Source: Malaciobacter molluscorum LMG 25693 (lineage in GTDB: Bacteria; Campylobacterota; Campylobacteria; Campylobacterales; Arcobacteraceae). From it: a DNA stretch of 64,000 nucleotides. This document shows, piece after piece, positions 1 to 8,859 of this stretch. The stretch's first letter is position 1. Every line of letters begins with the position of its first letter. The stretch covers positions 868,001-932,000 of the forward strand of contig NZ_CP032098.1 in assembly GCF_003544935.1 (NCBI RefSeq), read 5' to 3'. The translations under genes and the position numbers were made by a program. The notes beneath the pieces are model-generated. The model searched no databases and was not told the DNA's origin. It saw only the letters and a program-made list of their open reading frames with translations.

Positions 1-234
1 AAATCCGTAGCAAAAAATAAAATTTATAATCGAAGCTTTTACGATAAATATTATATATTGATGACTAAAAATGGAACTAGATTAATTGGAGAAAAAAGAT
101 ATCCTAAATTGGGAATAATAAAAAAATACTACTTTGTTAAAAGTGATGGTAAAGAAGTAATTAACTTTAAACAAAAAGGTTCTAGATTAAGTAATGATAT
201 TAAGCTTGAAAAAATTGTTGAAGAAAAAATTTAA
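1..234 (+). CDS. 3' end of an unrecognised gene
   Basis: An open frame enters from the left edge of the window and runs 77 codons without a stop to TAA at 232-234. The visible part is lysine-rich (it ends in KLEKIVEEKI) and holds no motif I recognise. It has no membrane segment. The start and most of the protein may lie outside the window, so no function can be given. A hairpin directly after the stop fits a gene end. Confidence 0.6.
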   Translation, partial: KSVAKNKIYNRSFYDKYYILMTKNGTRLIGEKRYPKLGIIKKYYFVKSDGKEVINFKQKGSRLSNDIKLEKIVEEKI

Positions 235-236
235 TT

Positions 237-261
237 ACTAAGAGTAAATTATACTCTTAGT
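237..261. terminator. Hairpin between convergent genes
   Basis: Perfect 10-bp stem ACTAAGAGTA (237-246) and TACTCTTAGT (252-261) with a 5-nt loop. It lies between the partial rightward gene and the leftward gene ending at 257, so it may serve both. There is a T-rich tract only on the leftward side. Confidence 0.6.
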
Positions 262-1153
262 GATAGTTTATATAGTATGGTTTTACCATAATCTTTTGAT
301 TTCCTACTGGTTCTAATCCCATTATTTGTTTAGGCGTCATTATTGGTTTTTTATCATTGTTATAAAATATTTTAAATCCACCTACTGCTTTATTTGTTTG
401 ACTAATTGCATATAGTCCATTATAAATTTTTACTTTAACTTGTCCTGTTCCATGTCCATCAATATTATAAATTAGTTCTATATTATCATGTGTTTTTACT
501 TCATCTTTATTTCTTAACATTCTTTTATGAAACATATGAACTATTAATTTTTTTCTTTGGATTATGTTATTTGCAATTAAATAATCACTAATTAAATCTT
601 GAGCTTCGTTTAGTTGCCATGCAAAAATATGTCCAATATATTTGCCTGGAGGATATCCTCTATGTTTTGGAATTTTAAATTCAGGATCAATTGCTAAATG
701 AACATTTTCATATTTTAAATATTTTAATACAGGTTTAATTGCTTCTGCTGGAGTTTGCGTTCCAAGTTGCAAATCAATAAAAACTAAAAAATTCTCTTTT
801 TGTGCTCTTTTTATATATTTCATTAAAATTGAATCACTCATTGTTAAAAGATAATCTTTTTTTCTACCTGGATCTTTTGTTGCAAGTGAATATATAATAT
901 GAAAAGCTAATTTTACATCCATTTTATAATTTAATTCTTTATCAAAATAAGCTTTCTTTTTTTTCATTTTTTTTACAAGTTCATCAATATTATTTTCACC
1001 TAAAATTCCTAAAGATGCAGCATGTGGTCTTCCATAATATCCTATTAAAACTTCACCTTTTTCTTCTTTTTGAATAGTGGGTTTTGAAATATTTGCAAAT
1101 AGTATTTGTGTTATAAAAATTAGTGATAAAAATATTTTAAAAGTTTTAATCAT
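257..1153 (-). CDS. Exported protein of unknown function
   Basis: 298 residues beginning with a clear Sec signal peptide (MIKTF then a hydrophobic stretch ending near ILFANIS, about residue 22), so it is probably periplasmic or outer-membrane associated. The body has alternating hydrophobic strands such as FLVFIDLQLG and VHLAIDPEF, and the motif GYYGRPHAASLGILGE near residue 38. This spacing of strands and acidic residues suggests a TIM-barrel-like fold, possibly glycosidase-like, but I do not recognise the family and assign no reaction. It is a single gene, divergent from nothing and separated from the next upstream gene by about 120 bp. Confidence 0.75.
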   Translation of the reverse strand: MIKTFKIFLSLIFITQILFANISKPTIQKEEKGEVLIGYYGRPHAASLGILGENNIDELVKKMKKKKAYFDKELNYKMDVKLAFHIIYSLATKDPGRKKDYLLTMSDSILMKYIKRAQKENFLVFIDLQLGTQTPAEAIKPVLKYLKYENVHLAIDPEFKIPKHRGYPPGKYIGHIFAWQLNEAQDLISDYLIANNIIQRKKLIVHMFHKRMLRNKDEVKTHDNIELIYNIDGHGTGQVKVKIYNGLYAISQTNKAVGGFKIFYNNDKKPIMTPKQIMGLEPVGNQKIMVKPYYINYH

Positions 1154-1274
1154 TCTCGCTTACTTATTATCCATAGTTGTTTTCATGAAAGTATAATATA
1201 TTTTTTTAAAACAAAATTTAAAAATAGACTTAATAGTATATAAGTTTAAAAAGTTGATATTGTAAGATACTAAT

Positions 1275-2564
1275 TTAAGAACATATAACTATATTTCTAC
1301 CATTTTCTTTGGCTAAATATAGTGCTGAATCAGCTCTATTTAAAATAGTTTGAAAAGTATCATCATTTTTTATACACGAAACTCCAGCACTTACTGTTAC
1401 TTTTATAATTACATCTTCATATATAATTTTTGTATTTGCAATTGCATCTCTTATTTTTTCTGCAAATTTTAATGCTCCATCAATATTTGTATTATTTAAT
1501 ACAATTGAAAACTCTTCTCCTCCTGTTCTTGCTAAAATATCTGATTCTCTTGTATGAGTATTTAAAATATTTGCTATTTTCTTTAGTATAATATCTCCTG
1601 CATGGTGTCCATATTTGTCATTTATATTTTTGAAAAAATCAATATCTAAACAAACCATACAAAAATTAGTTTTTTCTCTTTTTGCTAAGAAAAATGTTTT
1701 TTCTCCAACCTCAAAAAAATATCTCCGATTTGGTATTTTTGTTAAATAATCAGTTACAGCAGTTTTTAGTAATTTTTTATTTAATTCTCTAAGTTCTTTT
1801 GTTCTTCTTTGTACTTTTCTTTCAAGTGTTGAGTTTAAAATTCTTATATCTTTATTCTTCTTAAAAATAGAGTTAATTGTAAAAACAATAAGTGCAATAA
1901 ATGATAAAGAAGTAAAGATGATAATAAAATAGATATTATCTGTTTTTGATTCAATTAGTTCAATACTTTTTTCATATGTATCAATAGGAAGAGTAACTCT
2001 TAATCCTCCTATAACATCATTTATTTTGAGTCCTTGTTTTATATGGCATTGTAAACAGGCTTTTTCTACTCTTAGTGTTCCCATAAAGTTATATTTGTTA
2101 TTTGAAAATTTTGTATAAAAGTCTTTATTTTTATTATTTATGAGATAAGTTAAAGCCTCTTTTTCGAATTTATCTGGATAATTGTGTGGATTTATTGGAG
2201 TTAAACTAGTGATTCTAAAATAATATTTTTCTTTTTTATTTGATATTTCTGAAACTTGTCTTGTCATCCATGCTGGATTTACTCTAATTAAAAGTTCATT
2301 ATTTTTAGTATATTCTATATTGTCTGCTAAATATGGATTTGGTTTTAATATTCCATTATCTTTTACATATACTCCACCATGTAAAGCTGCCCAAGAACGT
2401 ACATTTATCATATTTGAATATAAAGTTCTAGCTTCTTTTAGTAGTAATGTTTTATGTAGTTTAACATATTCATCTTTTGAGTCTTGTGTATATTTTAAAA
2501 CCGCTAAAGAAAATACTGCAATTATAGCAATAATAAAAGTTATAATTAAATTCTTTTTCTTCAT
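1275..2564 (-). CDS. DUF3365 (haem-type) sensor diguanylate cyclase
   Basis: 429 residues. An N-terminal membrane helix (about 7-25) leads to a periplasmic domain with the c-type haem motif CLQCH (C170, C173, H174), characteristic of DUF3365/Tll0287-like domains, which sense redox or small ligands. A second membrane helix (about 212-232) and a coiled coil lead to a C-terminal GGDEF domain with active-site GGEEF at 348-352, the intact signature for cyclic-di-GMP synthesis from two GTP. The ligand is unknown. It is monocistronic. Family assignment is from motifs; the coupling of haem state to cyclase activity is inferred. Confidence 0.9.
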   Translation of the reverse strand: MKKKNLIITFIIAIIAVFSLAVLKYTQDSKDEYVKLHKTLLLKEARTLYSNMINVRSWAALHGGVYVKDNGILKPNPYLADNIEYTKNNELLIRVNPAWMTRQVSEISNKKEKYYFRITSLTPINPHNYPDKFEKEALTYLINNKNKDFYTKFSNNKYNFMGTLRVEKACLQCHIKQGLKINDVIGGLRVTLPIDTYEKSIELIESKTDNIYFIIIFTSLSFIALIVFTINSIFKKNKDIRILNSTLERKVQRRTKELRELNKKLLKTAVTDYLTKIPNRRYFFEVGEKTFFLAKREKTNFCMVCLDIDFFKNINDKYGHHAGDIILKKIANILNTHTRESDILARTGGEEFSIVLNNTNIDGALKFAEKIRDAIANTKIIYEDVIIKVTVSAGVSCIKNDDTFQTILNRADSALYLAKENGRNIVICS

Positions 2565-2646
2565 TATTTTAGCCTTATTTATGATTGCATTATAACAAAA
2601 ATAATCAGAAACTGTAATAAAAATGTCACAAAAATTTCAAATTAAA

Positions 2647-3408
2647 TTATAAATTATCGTTTAACCATAGAAAACATAATAAATTATATACTTTTTTATA
2701 GCTTAATAGCTTCTTATGCTTTCTTTTGGAATATGTATTGAAATAGTATTTTAAAAGTAGTTTTTCTCTTGTTTTATTTAGTTTATATTCTGAACAAATT
2801 GTTGCTAAGTCAAAATATATATCATTAACACCAGCATACTCCCAATCAATAATTTTTACTTTGTCTTTTTTCGTAAAAATTATATTCTTAACATTTAAAT
2901 CATGATGACATAAGGCAAGATTTTTATCAAAATTTGATAAATAGATTAACTCTTTTTTTAATTTCTTTAATGCTTTTTTACTTTGTAAATCTTTTAAGTT
3001 TTTACTGTAATGTTTTAAATCTTTAAAAAAATCATAAGTTTTTGATTTTATATTTAGGTTGTGTATTTTTTTTACAACTTTAATTAAAGCTTTTAAATCT
3101 TTATTTTTTAAATTATATTTGTGCATACCTTTTATAAATTTATTAATCAAAAACCCGTTTTTTAAATCGAAATAATAGACTTTTGAACTTACTTTTTTAT
3201 AAAAAGCTTTTTTTTGAACTTTGTATTCAAAATTTCTACTAATATTTACACTTTTATTTGATTTGAAAACTCTTAAAATATAAGATTGATTTTTTGTACA
3301 GATTTTATAATTTATATTACATAAACCTTGGATTTTTAGTTTTTCTATATTTAATATATTTTTATTTTTGAAAAAAGAGATATTTTTTATTTGATTTTTA
3401 TCTAGCAT
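2647..3408 (-). CDS. APH/choline-kinase-family small-molecule kinase
   Basis: 253 residues if translation starts at the ATG at 3408, which has AAGGA 8 nt upstream; an in-frame ATG at 3441 lies inside pnuC and lacks a ribosome site. It carries the phosphotransferase catalytic loop HHDLNVKN (HxDxxxxN) and the metal-binding IIDWEYAG. Relatives phosphorylate choline, ethanolamine, thiamine or aminoglycosides. The start overlaps the 3' end of a PnuC-family transporter gene by 11 bp, so the two are translationally coupled and probably import and trap one vitamin-like substrate such as thiamine or nicotinamide riboside. The substrate is not readable from sequence. The protein is very lysine-rich. 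Confidence 0.8.
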   Translation of the reverse strand: MLDKNQIKNISFFKNKNILNIEKLKIQGLCNINYKICTKNQSYILRVFKSNKSVNISRNFEYKVQKKAFYKKVSSKVYYFDLKNGFLINKFIKGMHKYNLKNKDLKALIKVVKKIHNLNIKSKTYDFFKDLKHYSKNLKDLQSKKALKKLKKELIYLSNFDKNLALCHHDLNVKNIIFTKKDKVKIIDWEYAGVNDIYFDLATICSEYKLNKTREKLLLKYYFNTYSKRKHKKLLSYKKVYNLLCFLWLNDNL

Positions 3409-4006
3409 ATATGTATTCCTTTTTCCACTGAACATATGCAATAAAAGCTAATATTGTGTATATTAAAAATAAAATAGCAGTTAAATAGAATTGTTTGTTT
3501 ATATAAATATATATAGAAATGCAGTCAATAATTATCCAATAAATCCAATTTTCTATTACTTTTTTTGCCAATAAATATGTTGAATATATCGCAAAAACAG
3601 TTGTAAAAGTATCAATATATGCATAATCAGCAGTTGTATAATTTTTCATAAAAAAACCTAAAATTAAAGATATTATTATAAGAGTAAATGTATCTTTTGT
3701 ATTTTTAGTTATGGATAATGAAGAAACTTTTAATTCATTTTTTTTGTTTATATTATTTGTAAATTTCCAAGAATACCATCCATAAATAGCCATGATTAAA
3801 TAATAAAAGTTTAAAAATGAATCCATTAATAAATCAGCATCAAAAAATAGTATTATATAAATAGATGTACTTATAAATGCAGCAGGCCAGCACCAAAGAC
3901 TCTGTTTTATTGCTAATATCAAATATAGTATAGATAAAAGCATTGCAAATATTTCATATATAGATGTTTCTAATAAAGTTTTTATTGCACTATTTAAAAA
4001 TTCTAT
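3398..4006 (-). CDS. pnuC: PnuC-family vitamin transporter, probable ATA start
   Basis: An inner-membrane transporter with about seven helices and PnuC-type motifs, including CWPAAFIS and the WxxW motif in YGWYSW. PnuC members move nicotinamide riboside; related PnuT proteins move thiamine. The first ATG (3943) sits inside the first membrane helix and has no ribosome site. The frame stays open for 21 more codons, and AAAAAGGA lies 6 nt before an ATA codon at 4006 (an ATT at 4009 is the alternative), giving 202 residues with a normal N-terminus. No ATG, GTG or TTG exists in that extension. It is co-transcribed with the kinase downstream. I see no TPP riboswitch upstream. Confidence 0.8.
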   Translation of the reverse strand: MEFLNSAIKTLLETSIYEIFAMLLSILYLILAIKQSLWCWPAAFISTSIYIILFFDADLLMDSFLNFYYLIMAIYGWYSWKFTNNINKKNELKVSSLSITKNTKDTFTLIIISLILGFFMKNYTTADYAYIDTFTTVFAIYSTYLLAKKVIENWIYWIIIDCISIYIYINKQFYLTAILFLIYTILAFIAYVQWKKEYIYAR

Positions 4007-4126
4007 AATTTATCCTTTTTATAAAGTGGAAATATATCCAAACATAGATAAAATTACATAGTGTGTAAGTATCATCTAACTTACGATAAGGTACATTACG
4101 ATTTTAAAATATATTATAGGAATAAA

Positions 4127-4405
4127 ATGAGTTTAATTAAACAAACAGTTTGTATTTCAAAACAAGACAAACAAAATGAACTAAAAAAAGTTTTGTTTTC
4201 TCATCTTTTAAGTGTAAAGAAGGTAAATGGATGCATAAACTATGAAGTTTATGAAGCTGATGAAGATGATGCTGAATTATTAGTTTATGAAGAGTGGAAA
4301 GATGAAGACTCTTATAAAAATTATAAAAATAGTGAAATGTATATAAACTTAAAAGAACGAAAAAAACAGTTATTAAAAAGAGAAGAGGAACTTCCTATTT
4401 TTTAA
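4127..4405 (+). CDS. ABM-domain putative quinol monooxygenase
   Basis: 92 residues from the ATG at 4127, chosen because AGGA lies 6 nt upstream; a longer frame from 4061 has no ribosome site. The protein resembles the antibiotic biosynthesis monooxygenase (YgiN-like) dimeric alpha-beta barrel: an N-terminal strand, the segment GCINYEVYEA, then LLVYEEWKDEDSYKNY, which is the typical 'EEW.d..a...H' region (here without the usual histidine). Members oxidise quinols or other small aromatics without a cofactor. Only 10 bp separate it from the next gene. Function beyond the fold is inferred. Confidence 0.75.
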   Translation: MSLIKQTVCISKQDKQNELKKVLFSHLLSVKKVNGCINYEVYEADEDDAELLVYEEWKDEDSYKNYKNSEMYINLKERKKQLLKREEELPIF

Positions 4406-4415
4406 AAGGATTGAT

Positions 4416-5045
4416 TTGATTGATAAGAAACAAATACAAGAAGAGATAATACAACAATACAGTAACCACGATGATTTTGATGAGATATTAAGAGATTTTT
4501 CTTATGATATAAATTTATCAAAGTGGGCTTATTTATTTGCTACAAAAAAGTTTGAAACTAACCATGATCTATCAAGAAAAGTTTTTCATTATGCTTTAGC
4601 ATCATCAAAAGATTTTAGAGATTATCTAGATTTTGCATATTATATAAGTAAAGAAGATGGTTTATGTGATAATACATTAGCAAAAGAAGCTTATAAATTA
4701 GCTATTACAAAAGCAACTTTATTAAGAGATATGAGATATATTGCAGATACTTTATCTACAAAAGATAACTCATTTACTGATGAAAATATGGCAAAAAGTG
4801 TTTATAAAGATGCTATAAAACAGTCAAATACTGCTTATGATTATGTATCAATTGCTGAATCTTTATGTGATGAGAAAATGTTAAATGATAAAGAGTTTGC
4901 AAAAGAAGTGTATGAACTTGCAATTAAAGCTTGTGAAAATAGTGATGAATTAGAAGCTATTGCCCAATCTGTTGTTCAAGAAGATAATTTAGCTGACGAA
5001 ACTTGGGCTTTAAAAATTTATTCTATGAGTTCTCTTTCAAAATAA
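4416..5045 (+). CDS. Helical-repeat protein of unknown function
   Basis: 209 residues, starting at TTG 4416 with AAGGA 5 nt upstream. The sequence is built from repeated two-helix units of about 35 residues, each containing a variant of LAKEAYKLAI, MAKSVYKDAI, FAKEVYELAI or WALKIYSMSS, so it probably forms a TPR/Sel1-like solenoid used for protein contacts. It has no signal peptide or membrane helix and is acidic. It follows the ABM gene closely and is convergent with the SprT-like gene. I do not recognise a named family. Confidence 0.75.
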   Translation: MIDKKQIQEEIIQQYSNHDDFDEILRDFSYDINLSKWAYLFATKKFETNHDLSRKVFHYALASSKDFRDYLDFAYYISKEDGLCDNTLAKEAYKLAITKATLLRDMRYIADTLSTKDNSFTDENMAKSVYKDAIKQSNTAYDYVSIAESLCDEKMLNDKEFAKEVYELAIKACENSDELEAIAQSVVQEDNLADETWALKIYSMSSLSK

Positions 5046-5048
5046 ATA

Positions 5049-5546
5049 TTAAAATAGATTTGTTTTTTCAATGATAATATCATTGTTATTTACAAATCTG
5101 TTACAACCTTTACCCTCCAGATTCTCACAAATCTTTTGCCATTTTTTTGTATGACTTCCATTTTCATTTGAAAAATCTTGTAAATAAAACATAACTGCAT
5201 GTGCATATTCATGAGGTAATACAGAATTAATCATATAATCACTATTTTCTTTAAATCTATTTTTATTAAGATATATAATAATATCTTTATTTTTAGAATA
5301 TATAGTTCTTCCAAATTCATTATTTTTTAGTTTATCTGATATAATTATTGGAAAGTTATGAGTTATCTTGTAGTTATAAAAAGATAAATTTTTTAATCTA
5401 TTTGTTTTGTCTTTAATTTTTTTATTTATTTGCTCTGATAATGGATTATGATTGAAAATATAACTGTTATACCAAATATAAATTAAAAGAAATAGACAAA
5501 AAGTAGTGATAAATAGAAAAATATTCATCAATCTTTTTGTTTGCAT
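5049..5546 (-). CDS. Membrane-anchored SprT-like zinc metalloprotease
   Basis: 165 residues. One N-terminal membrane helix (about 8-26) is followed by a short helical region and a SprT/wss1-like core: zinc site HEYAH (H112, E113, H116) with a third ligand probably H132 in NGSHTKKW. These are the expected catalytic residues for a gluzincin-type peptidase. Known SprT-like proteins act on DNA-protein crosslinks in the cytoplasm, so a membrane anchor is unusual; the domain may face either side. It is 3 bp downstream of a membrane-anchored J-domain gene, suggesting one transcript and perhaps a joint role in protein quality control. Confidence 0.75.
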   Translation of the reverse strand: MQTKRLMNIFLFITTFCLFLLIYIWYNSYIFNHNPLSEQINKKIKDKTNRLKNLSFYNYKITHNFPIIISDKLKNNEFGRTIYSKNKDIIIYLNKNRFKENSDYMINSVLPHEYAHAVMFYLQDFSNENGSHTKKWQKICENLEGKGCNRFVNNNDIIIEKTNLF

Positions 5547-5549
5547 ATT

Positions 5550-6017
5550 TTATCCTACATATTGTAAAAGTATATCTTTATAATGGTTTAATTGTTGCAT
5601 CATAGTATCATCACTACCATTTATATCTGGATGATATTTTTTTGCAAGCTCTTTATATCTTTTTTTTACTTCTTCTTTTGTTGGACTATGTGTAAAACCA
5701 AAAAACTCTTTTGCTTTTTCAACTTCACCTAAACCTGGTTTTTGAGCAAATTGTTGATTAAAACTGTTAAAATCAAAATCATTAAAATTGAAGTTTTGAT
5801 GTTGATTTGTACCAAAATCATTTTGAGTATATGTGAATTTAAACCCATTAGACATACTTTTTAATTTTTTATATATAAAAAAGTATATTAATAAAAATAT
5901 AACGGCAATAACTAATAAAAATGTAGTAAAATTTGTAACTATTAAATATAAAATAAATAGTAAAATTGCAGTTCGTAAAACTTTATTAAACATATAAATC
6001 AATGTACTATTATTCAT
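5550..6017 (-). CDS. Membrane-anchored J-domain protein
   Basis: 155 residues. The N-terminal third holds one or two hydrophobic helices (about 15-48), the middle is rich in Asn, Phe and Gln (QNFNFNDFDFNSFNQQF), and the C-terminus is a J-domain with HPD at 129-131, which stimulates the ATPase of DnaK-type Hsp70s. The arrangement is like DjlA/TerB-less membrane J-proteins and should place DnaK at the inner face of the membrane. It is the first gene of a two-gene unit with the SprT-like protease. Confidence 0.85.
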   Translation of the reverse strand: MNNSTLIYMFNKVLRTAILLFILYLIVTNFTTFLLVIAVIFLLIYFFIYKKLKSMSNGFKFTYTQNDFGTNQHQNFNFNDFDFNSFNQQFAQKPGLGEVEKAKEFFGFTHSPTKEEVKKRYKELAKKYHPDINGSDDTMMQQLNHYKDILLQYVG

Positions 6018-6189
6018 AACTTTTTAAATACCTTTAATTTAAGATTATTTAATTATACAAAAAGAATTCTACAACAACATAAAAAAGTAAAAATAAATAT
6101 TAAAATATATAAAAAATGTTTCTTAGAAATTTTTGTTACATAATTACTCATGAAAAAATTATAAATCTATAATTTTAATAAAGAGATTT

Positions 6190-6224
6190 TTTATCATACC
6201 TTTATCATATGTCTGTTTTATCAT
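6190..6224. repeat. Three direct TTTATCAT copies upstream of lctP
   Basis: TTTATCAT occurs at 6190-6197, 6201-6208 and 6217-6224, just ahead of the lactate permease ribosome site. They could be regulator half-sites, but in such AT-rich DNA chance is a real alternative. The rest of the 6018-6248 gap shows no gene. Confidence 0.35.
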
Positions 6225-6248
6225 TTAGCTTGTGTAAAGGAGAGAATA

Positions 6249-7940
6249 ATGGATATTAGTACACAAGCACTTTTTGCTGCATTACCAATTTTTATTGCAG
6301 CAGTTTTATTAATCGGATTAAGATTACCGGCAAAAAAAGCAATGCCAATAGTTTATATAGCTACAGCTTTAGTAGCATATTTTGTTTGGGAAGTATCTTT
6401 TAATAGAGTATTAGCTTCAACAATACAAGGTCTTCTTATTACAGTTGCTGTTTTATGGATTATATTTGGTGCAATTTTATTATTAAATACACTAAAACAT
6501 TCAGGTGCAATTGCAGTAATTAGACAAGGTTTTAATAATATAAGTCCTGATAGAAGAGTACAAGTAGTAATAATTGCTTGGTTATTTGGATCATTTATAG
6601 AAGGAGCATCTGGTTTTGGGACACCAGCTGCAATTGCAGCTCCTTTATTAGTAGCAATTGGTTTTCCAGCAATGGCTGCTGTTATGGTGGGTATGATGAT
6701 TCAAAGTACACCTGTATCTTTTGGTGCAGTTGGTACTCCAATCTTAATAGGGGTAAATAAAGGATTAGATAGTCAAACTATATCTGCAAGACTTCAAGAA
6801 GTTGGTTCAAATTGGGATGCTTATTTACAACTTATTACTTCTGAAGTTGCAATTATTCATGCAATTACAGGAACTTTAATACCTTTATTTATGACTATTA
6901 TGTTAACAAGATTTTTTGGTCAAAAGAAATCTTGGACAGAAGGATTAAGTATTGCACCATTTGCAATATTTGCAGGATTATCTTTTACAATTCCTTATGC
7001 CTTAACAGGTATATTTTTAGGAGCTGAATTTCCTTCTTTAATTGGTGCATTAGTAGGTTTACCAATAGTTACATTTGCTGCAAAAAAAGGTTTTTTAATT
7101 CCTAAAAAAACTTGGGATTTTGCTCCAAAAGAACAGTGGCCTGCAAAATGGGTTAGTAAATTAGAACTTAAATTAGATGCAATGACTGTAAAAGCACCTA
7201 TATCATTGACAAAAGCTTGGATTCCATATATATTAGTTGCAGTTATTTTAGTAATCACAAGAGTTAGTGATGAAGCAAAAGCTTTTACTAAATCTCTTGT
7301 AATCCCTTTCAAAAATATTTTAGGTGAAGGATTAGGATATACAATAGCACCTTTATATTTACCTGGAGGAATTTTAGTTTTAGTTGTTTTAATCACATTC
7401 TTTTTTCATAAGATGAAAGCAAATGAGTTAAAAGAAGCAGTTGCTGAATCATCTAAAGTAATGTTAGGTGCAGGATTTGTTTTGATTTTTACTATTCCTT
7501 TAGTAAGGATATTAATTAATTCAGGAGTTAATGCATCTGGATTTGAATCAATGCCAATTGCAATGGCTAATTTTGTTGCTACTTCAGTTGGAGATATTTA
7601 TCCAATGTTTGCATCTATGATTGGAGCATTAGGTGCATTTATTGCAGGAAGTAATACTGTTTCAAATATGATGTTAAGTCAATTTCAATTTGGAGTAGGA
7701 CAAGCACTTGGTGTATCTACTGCATTAATGATCTCTTTACAAGCTGTAGGGGCAGCAGCTGGTAATATGATTGCAATTCATAATGTTGTTGCTGCATCAG
7801 CAACTGTTGGATTATTAGATCAAGAGGGTGAAACATTAAGAAAAACAATTATTCCTACACTTTATTACTGTTTAATTGCAGGTATTTTAGGCGTGGTTGG
7901 AATGTATATGTTAGGTATTTCTGATCCACTTATGAAGTAA
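6249..7940 (+). CDS. lctP: L-lactate permease
   Basis: 563 residues with about 13 membrane helices and family-specific motifs such as [21 protein letters not shown] and [16 protein letters not shown]. LctP/LldP proteins carry lactate (and glycolate) into the cell by proton symport; the length is normal for the family. AAAGGAGAG precedes the ATG. No lactate dehydrogenase genes are adjacent in the window. A strong hairpin follows, and the next gene, a Cache-domain protein, has its own promoter. Confidence 0.95.
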   Translation: MDISTQALFAALPIFIAAVLLIGLRLPAKKAMPIVYIATALVAYFVWEVSFNRVLASTIQGLLITVAVLWIIFGAILLLNTLKHSGAIAVIRQGFNNISPDRRVQVVIIAWLFGSFIEGASGFGTPAAIAAPLLVAIGFPAMAAVMVGMMIQSTPVSFGAVGTPILIGVNKGLDSQTISARLQEVGSNWDAYLQLITSEVAIIHAITGTLIPLFMTIMLTRFFGQKKSWTEGLSIAPFAIFAGLSFTIPYALTGIFLGAEFPSLIGALVGLPIVTFAAKKGFLIPKKTWDFAPKEQWPAKWVSKLELKLDAMTVKAPISLTKAWIPYILVAVILVITRVSDEAKAFTKSLVIPFKNILGEGLGYTIAPLYLPGGILVLVVLITFFFHKMKANELKEAVAESSKVMLGAGFVLIFTIPLVRILINSGVNASGFESMPIAMANFVATSVGDIYPMFASMIGALGAFIAGSNTVSNMMLSQFQFGVGQALGVSTALMISLQAVGAAAGNMIAIHNVVAASATVGLLDQEGETLRKTIIPTLYYCLIAGILGVVGMYMLGISDPLMK

Positions 7941-7942
7941 CT

Positions 7943-7968
7943 ATAAAAGAGGAATATTCCTCTTTTAT
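7943..7968 (+). terminator. Terminator of lctP
   Basis: Self-complementary ATAAAAGAGGAA / TTCCTCTTTTAT immediately after the lctP stop, followed by an AT-rich tail. The stem has 11-12 pairs with a minimal loop. Confidence 0.75.
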
Positions 7969-7980
7969 TAAAAAATATAA

Positions 7981-8009
7981 TTGACTCTTATCTTTTTTTG
8001 AAGTATACT
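7981..8009 (+). promoter_or_regulatory. Sigma-70-type promoter for the Cache protein gene
   Basis: TTGACT at 7981-7986 and TATACT at 8004-8009 with a 17-bp spacer, about 27 bp before the next ATG. AGGAG lies in the leader. Confidence 0.6.
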
Positions 8010-8036
8010 AAAGTTATATAATCTTAGGAGATTATT

Positions 8037-8789
8037 ATGACTGGTATAATTAGTGTTTCTGTAAAAACTAAAATTTTAATCATATCTATATTTATAGTCT
8101 TTTCTTTAGCTGTCGCATCATTGTTAGGTACAATTTTAACTGTTAGTTCTATTAATGAATCAAATATAAGTGAATATAAAAATGATATTTACACTAAAAA
8201 TGAAGATGAATTAAAAAATAATGTTCAAATAGTATTAGAAGTAATAAATTCTTTTTATAATCGTTCCTTGAATGTATCATTAGAGGAAAAAGAAAAATTA
8301 AAAAAACAAGCACTTGCTACTATCTCTCAAATTAGATATTCAAATAGTGGATATTTTTGGATAAATGATATTAATCATAATATGTTAATGCATCCTATTT
8401 TAAAACATTTAGACGGTAAAAATTTAGAATTTATGAAAGATAAAAATGGACAATTTATGTTTCAAGAATTTGTCACTTTAGCAAATGAGAATAAAGAAGG
8501 TGGTATTGTAATGTATATGTGGCCTAAGCCAAATGAAAAAATTGCAAAAGCAAAATTCTCTTTTGTGAAAAAATTTGAGCCATGGGGTTGGATAGTTGGA
8601 ACTGGTACATATTTAGATGAAGTTGATGCAAAAGTTGCAAAAATGAAAGAAAAATCAGAAGAGAGTTTAGAAATTATTGTGATTATTAGTGCAGTGATTT
8701 TTGTTATTGTTTTAATTTTATTATCTTTAATAACTTTAGCTTTATCAACTAGACGTTCAAAAAAGAGTACAAAAGAAGATTATGAATAA
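8037..8789 (+). CDS. Single-Cache (sCache_2) membrane protein without an output domain
   Basis: 250 residues: a membrane helix (about 12-32), a periplasmic sCache_2 domain (about 40-200; motifs GYFWINDINHNMLMHP and FEPWGWIVGTGTY), a second helix (about 212-234) and only about 15 charged cytoplasmic residues. In chemoreceptors and kinases this domain binds small carboxylates and is followed by HAMP and signalling modules; here these are absent and the downstream DNA shows no remnant of them. Its place after the lactate permease suggests, but does not prove, a role in sensing or binding organic acids together with a partner protein. Confidence 0.85.
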   Translation: MTGIISVSVKTKILIISIFIVFSLAVASLLGTILTVSSINESNISEYKNDIYTKNEDELKNNVQIVLEVINSFYNRSLNVSLEEKEKLKKQALATISQIRYSNSGYFWINDINHNMLMHPILKHLDGKNLEFMKDKNGQFMFQEFVTLANENKEGGIVMYMWPKPNEKIAKAKFSFVKKFEPWGWIVGTGTYLDEVDAKVAKMKEKSEESLEIIVIISAVIFVIVLILLSLITLALSTRRSKKSTKEDYE

Positions 8790-8859
8790 AAAGATTAATA
8801 ATTTTTTATAATATTTCTAATAAATAATTTATGATATATTTATCTAAAGGTTTATATAA

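Noticed and set aside
3944-4060. TPP riboswitch upstream of pnuC
   Set aside because: None of the conserved TPP-aptamer core sequences is present; the stretch is plain AT-rich leader.
6995-7396. Leftward frames inside lctP and the ethanolamine permease gene (e.g. 16033-16617)
   Set aside because: They are antisense shadows of strongly conserved membrane protein genes, with biased composition and no ribosome sites.
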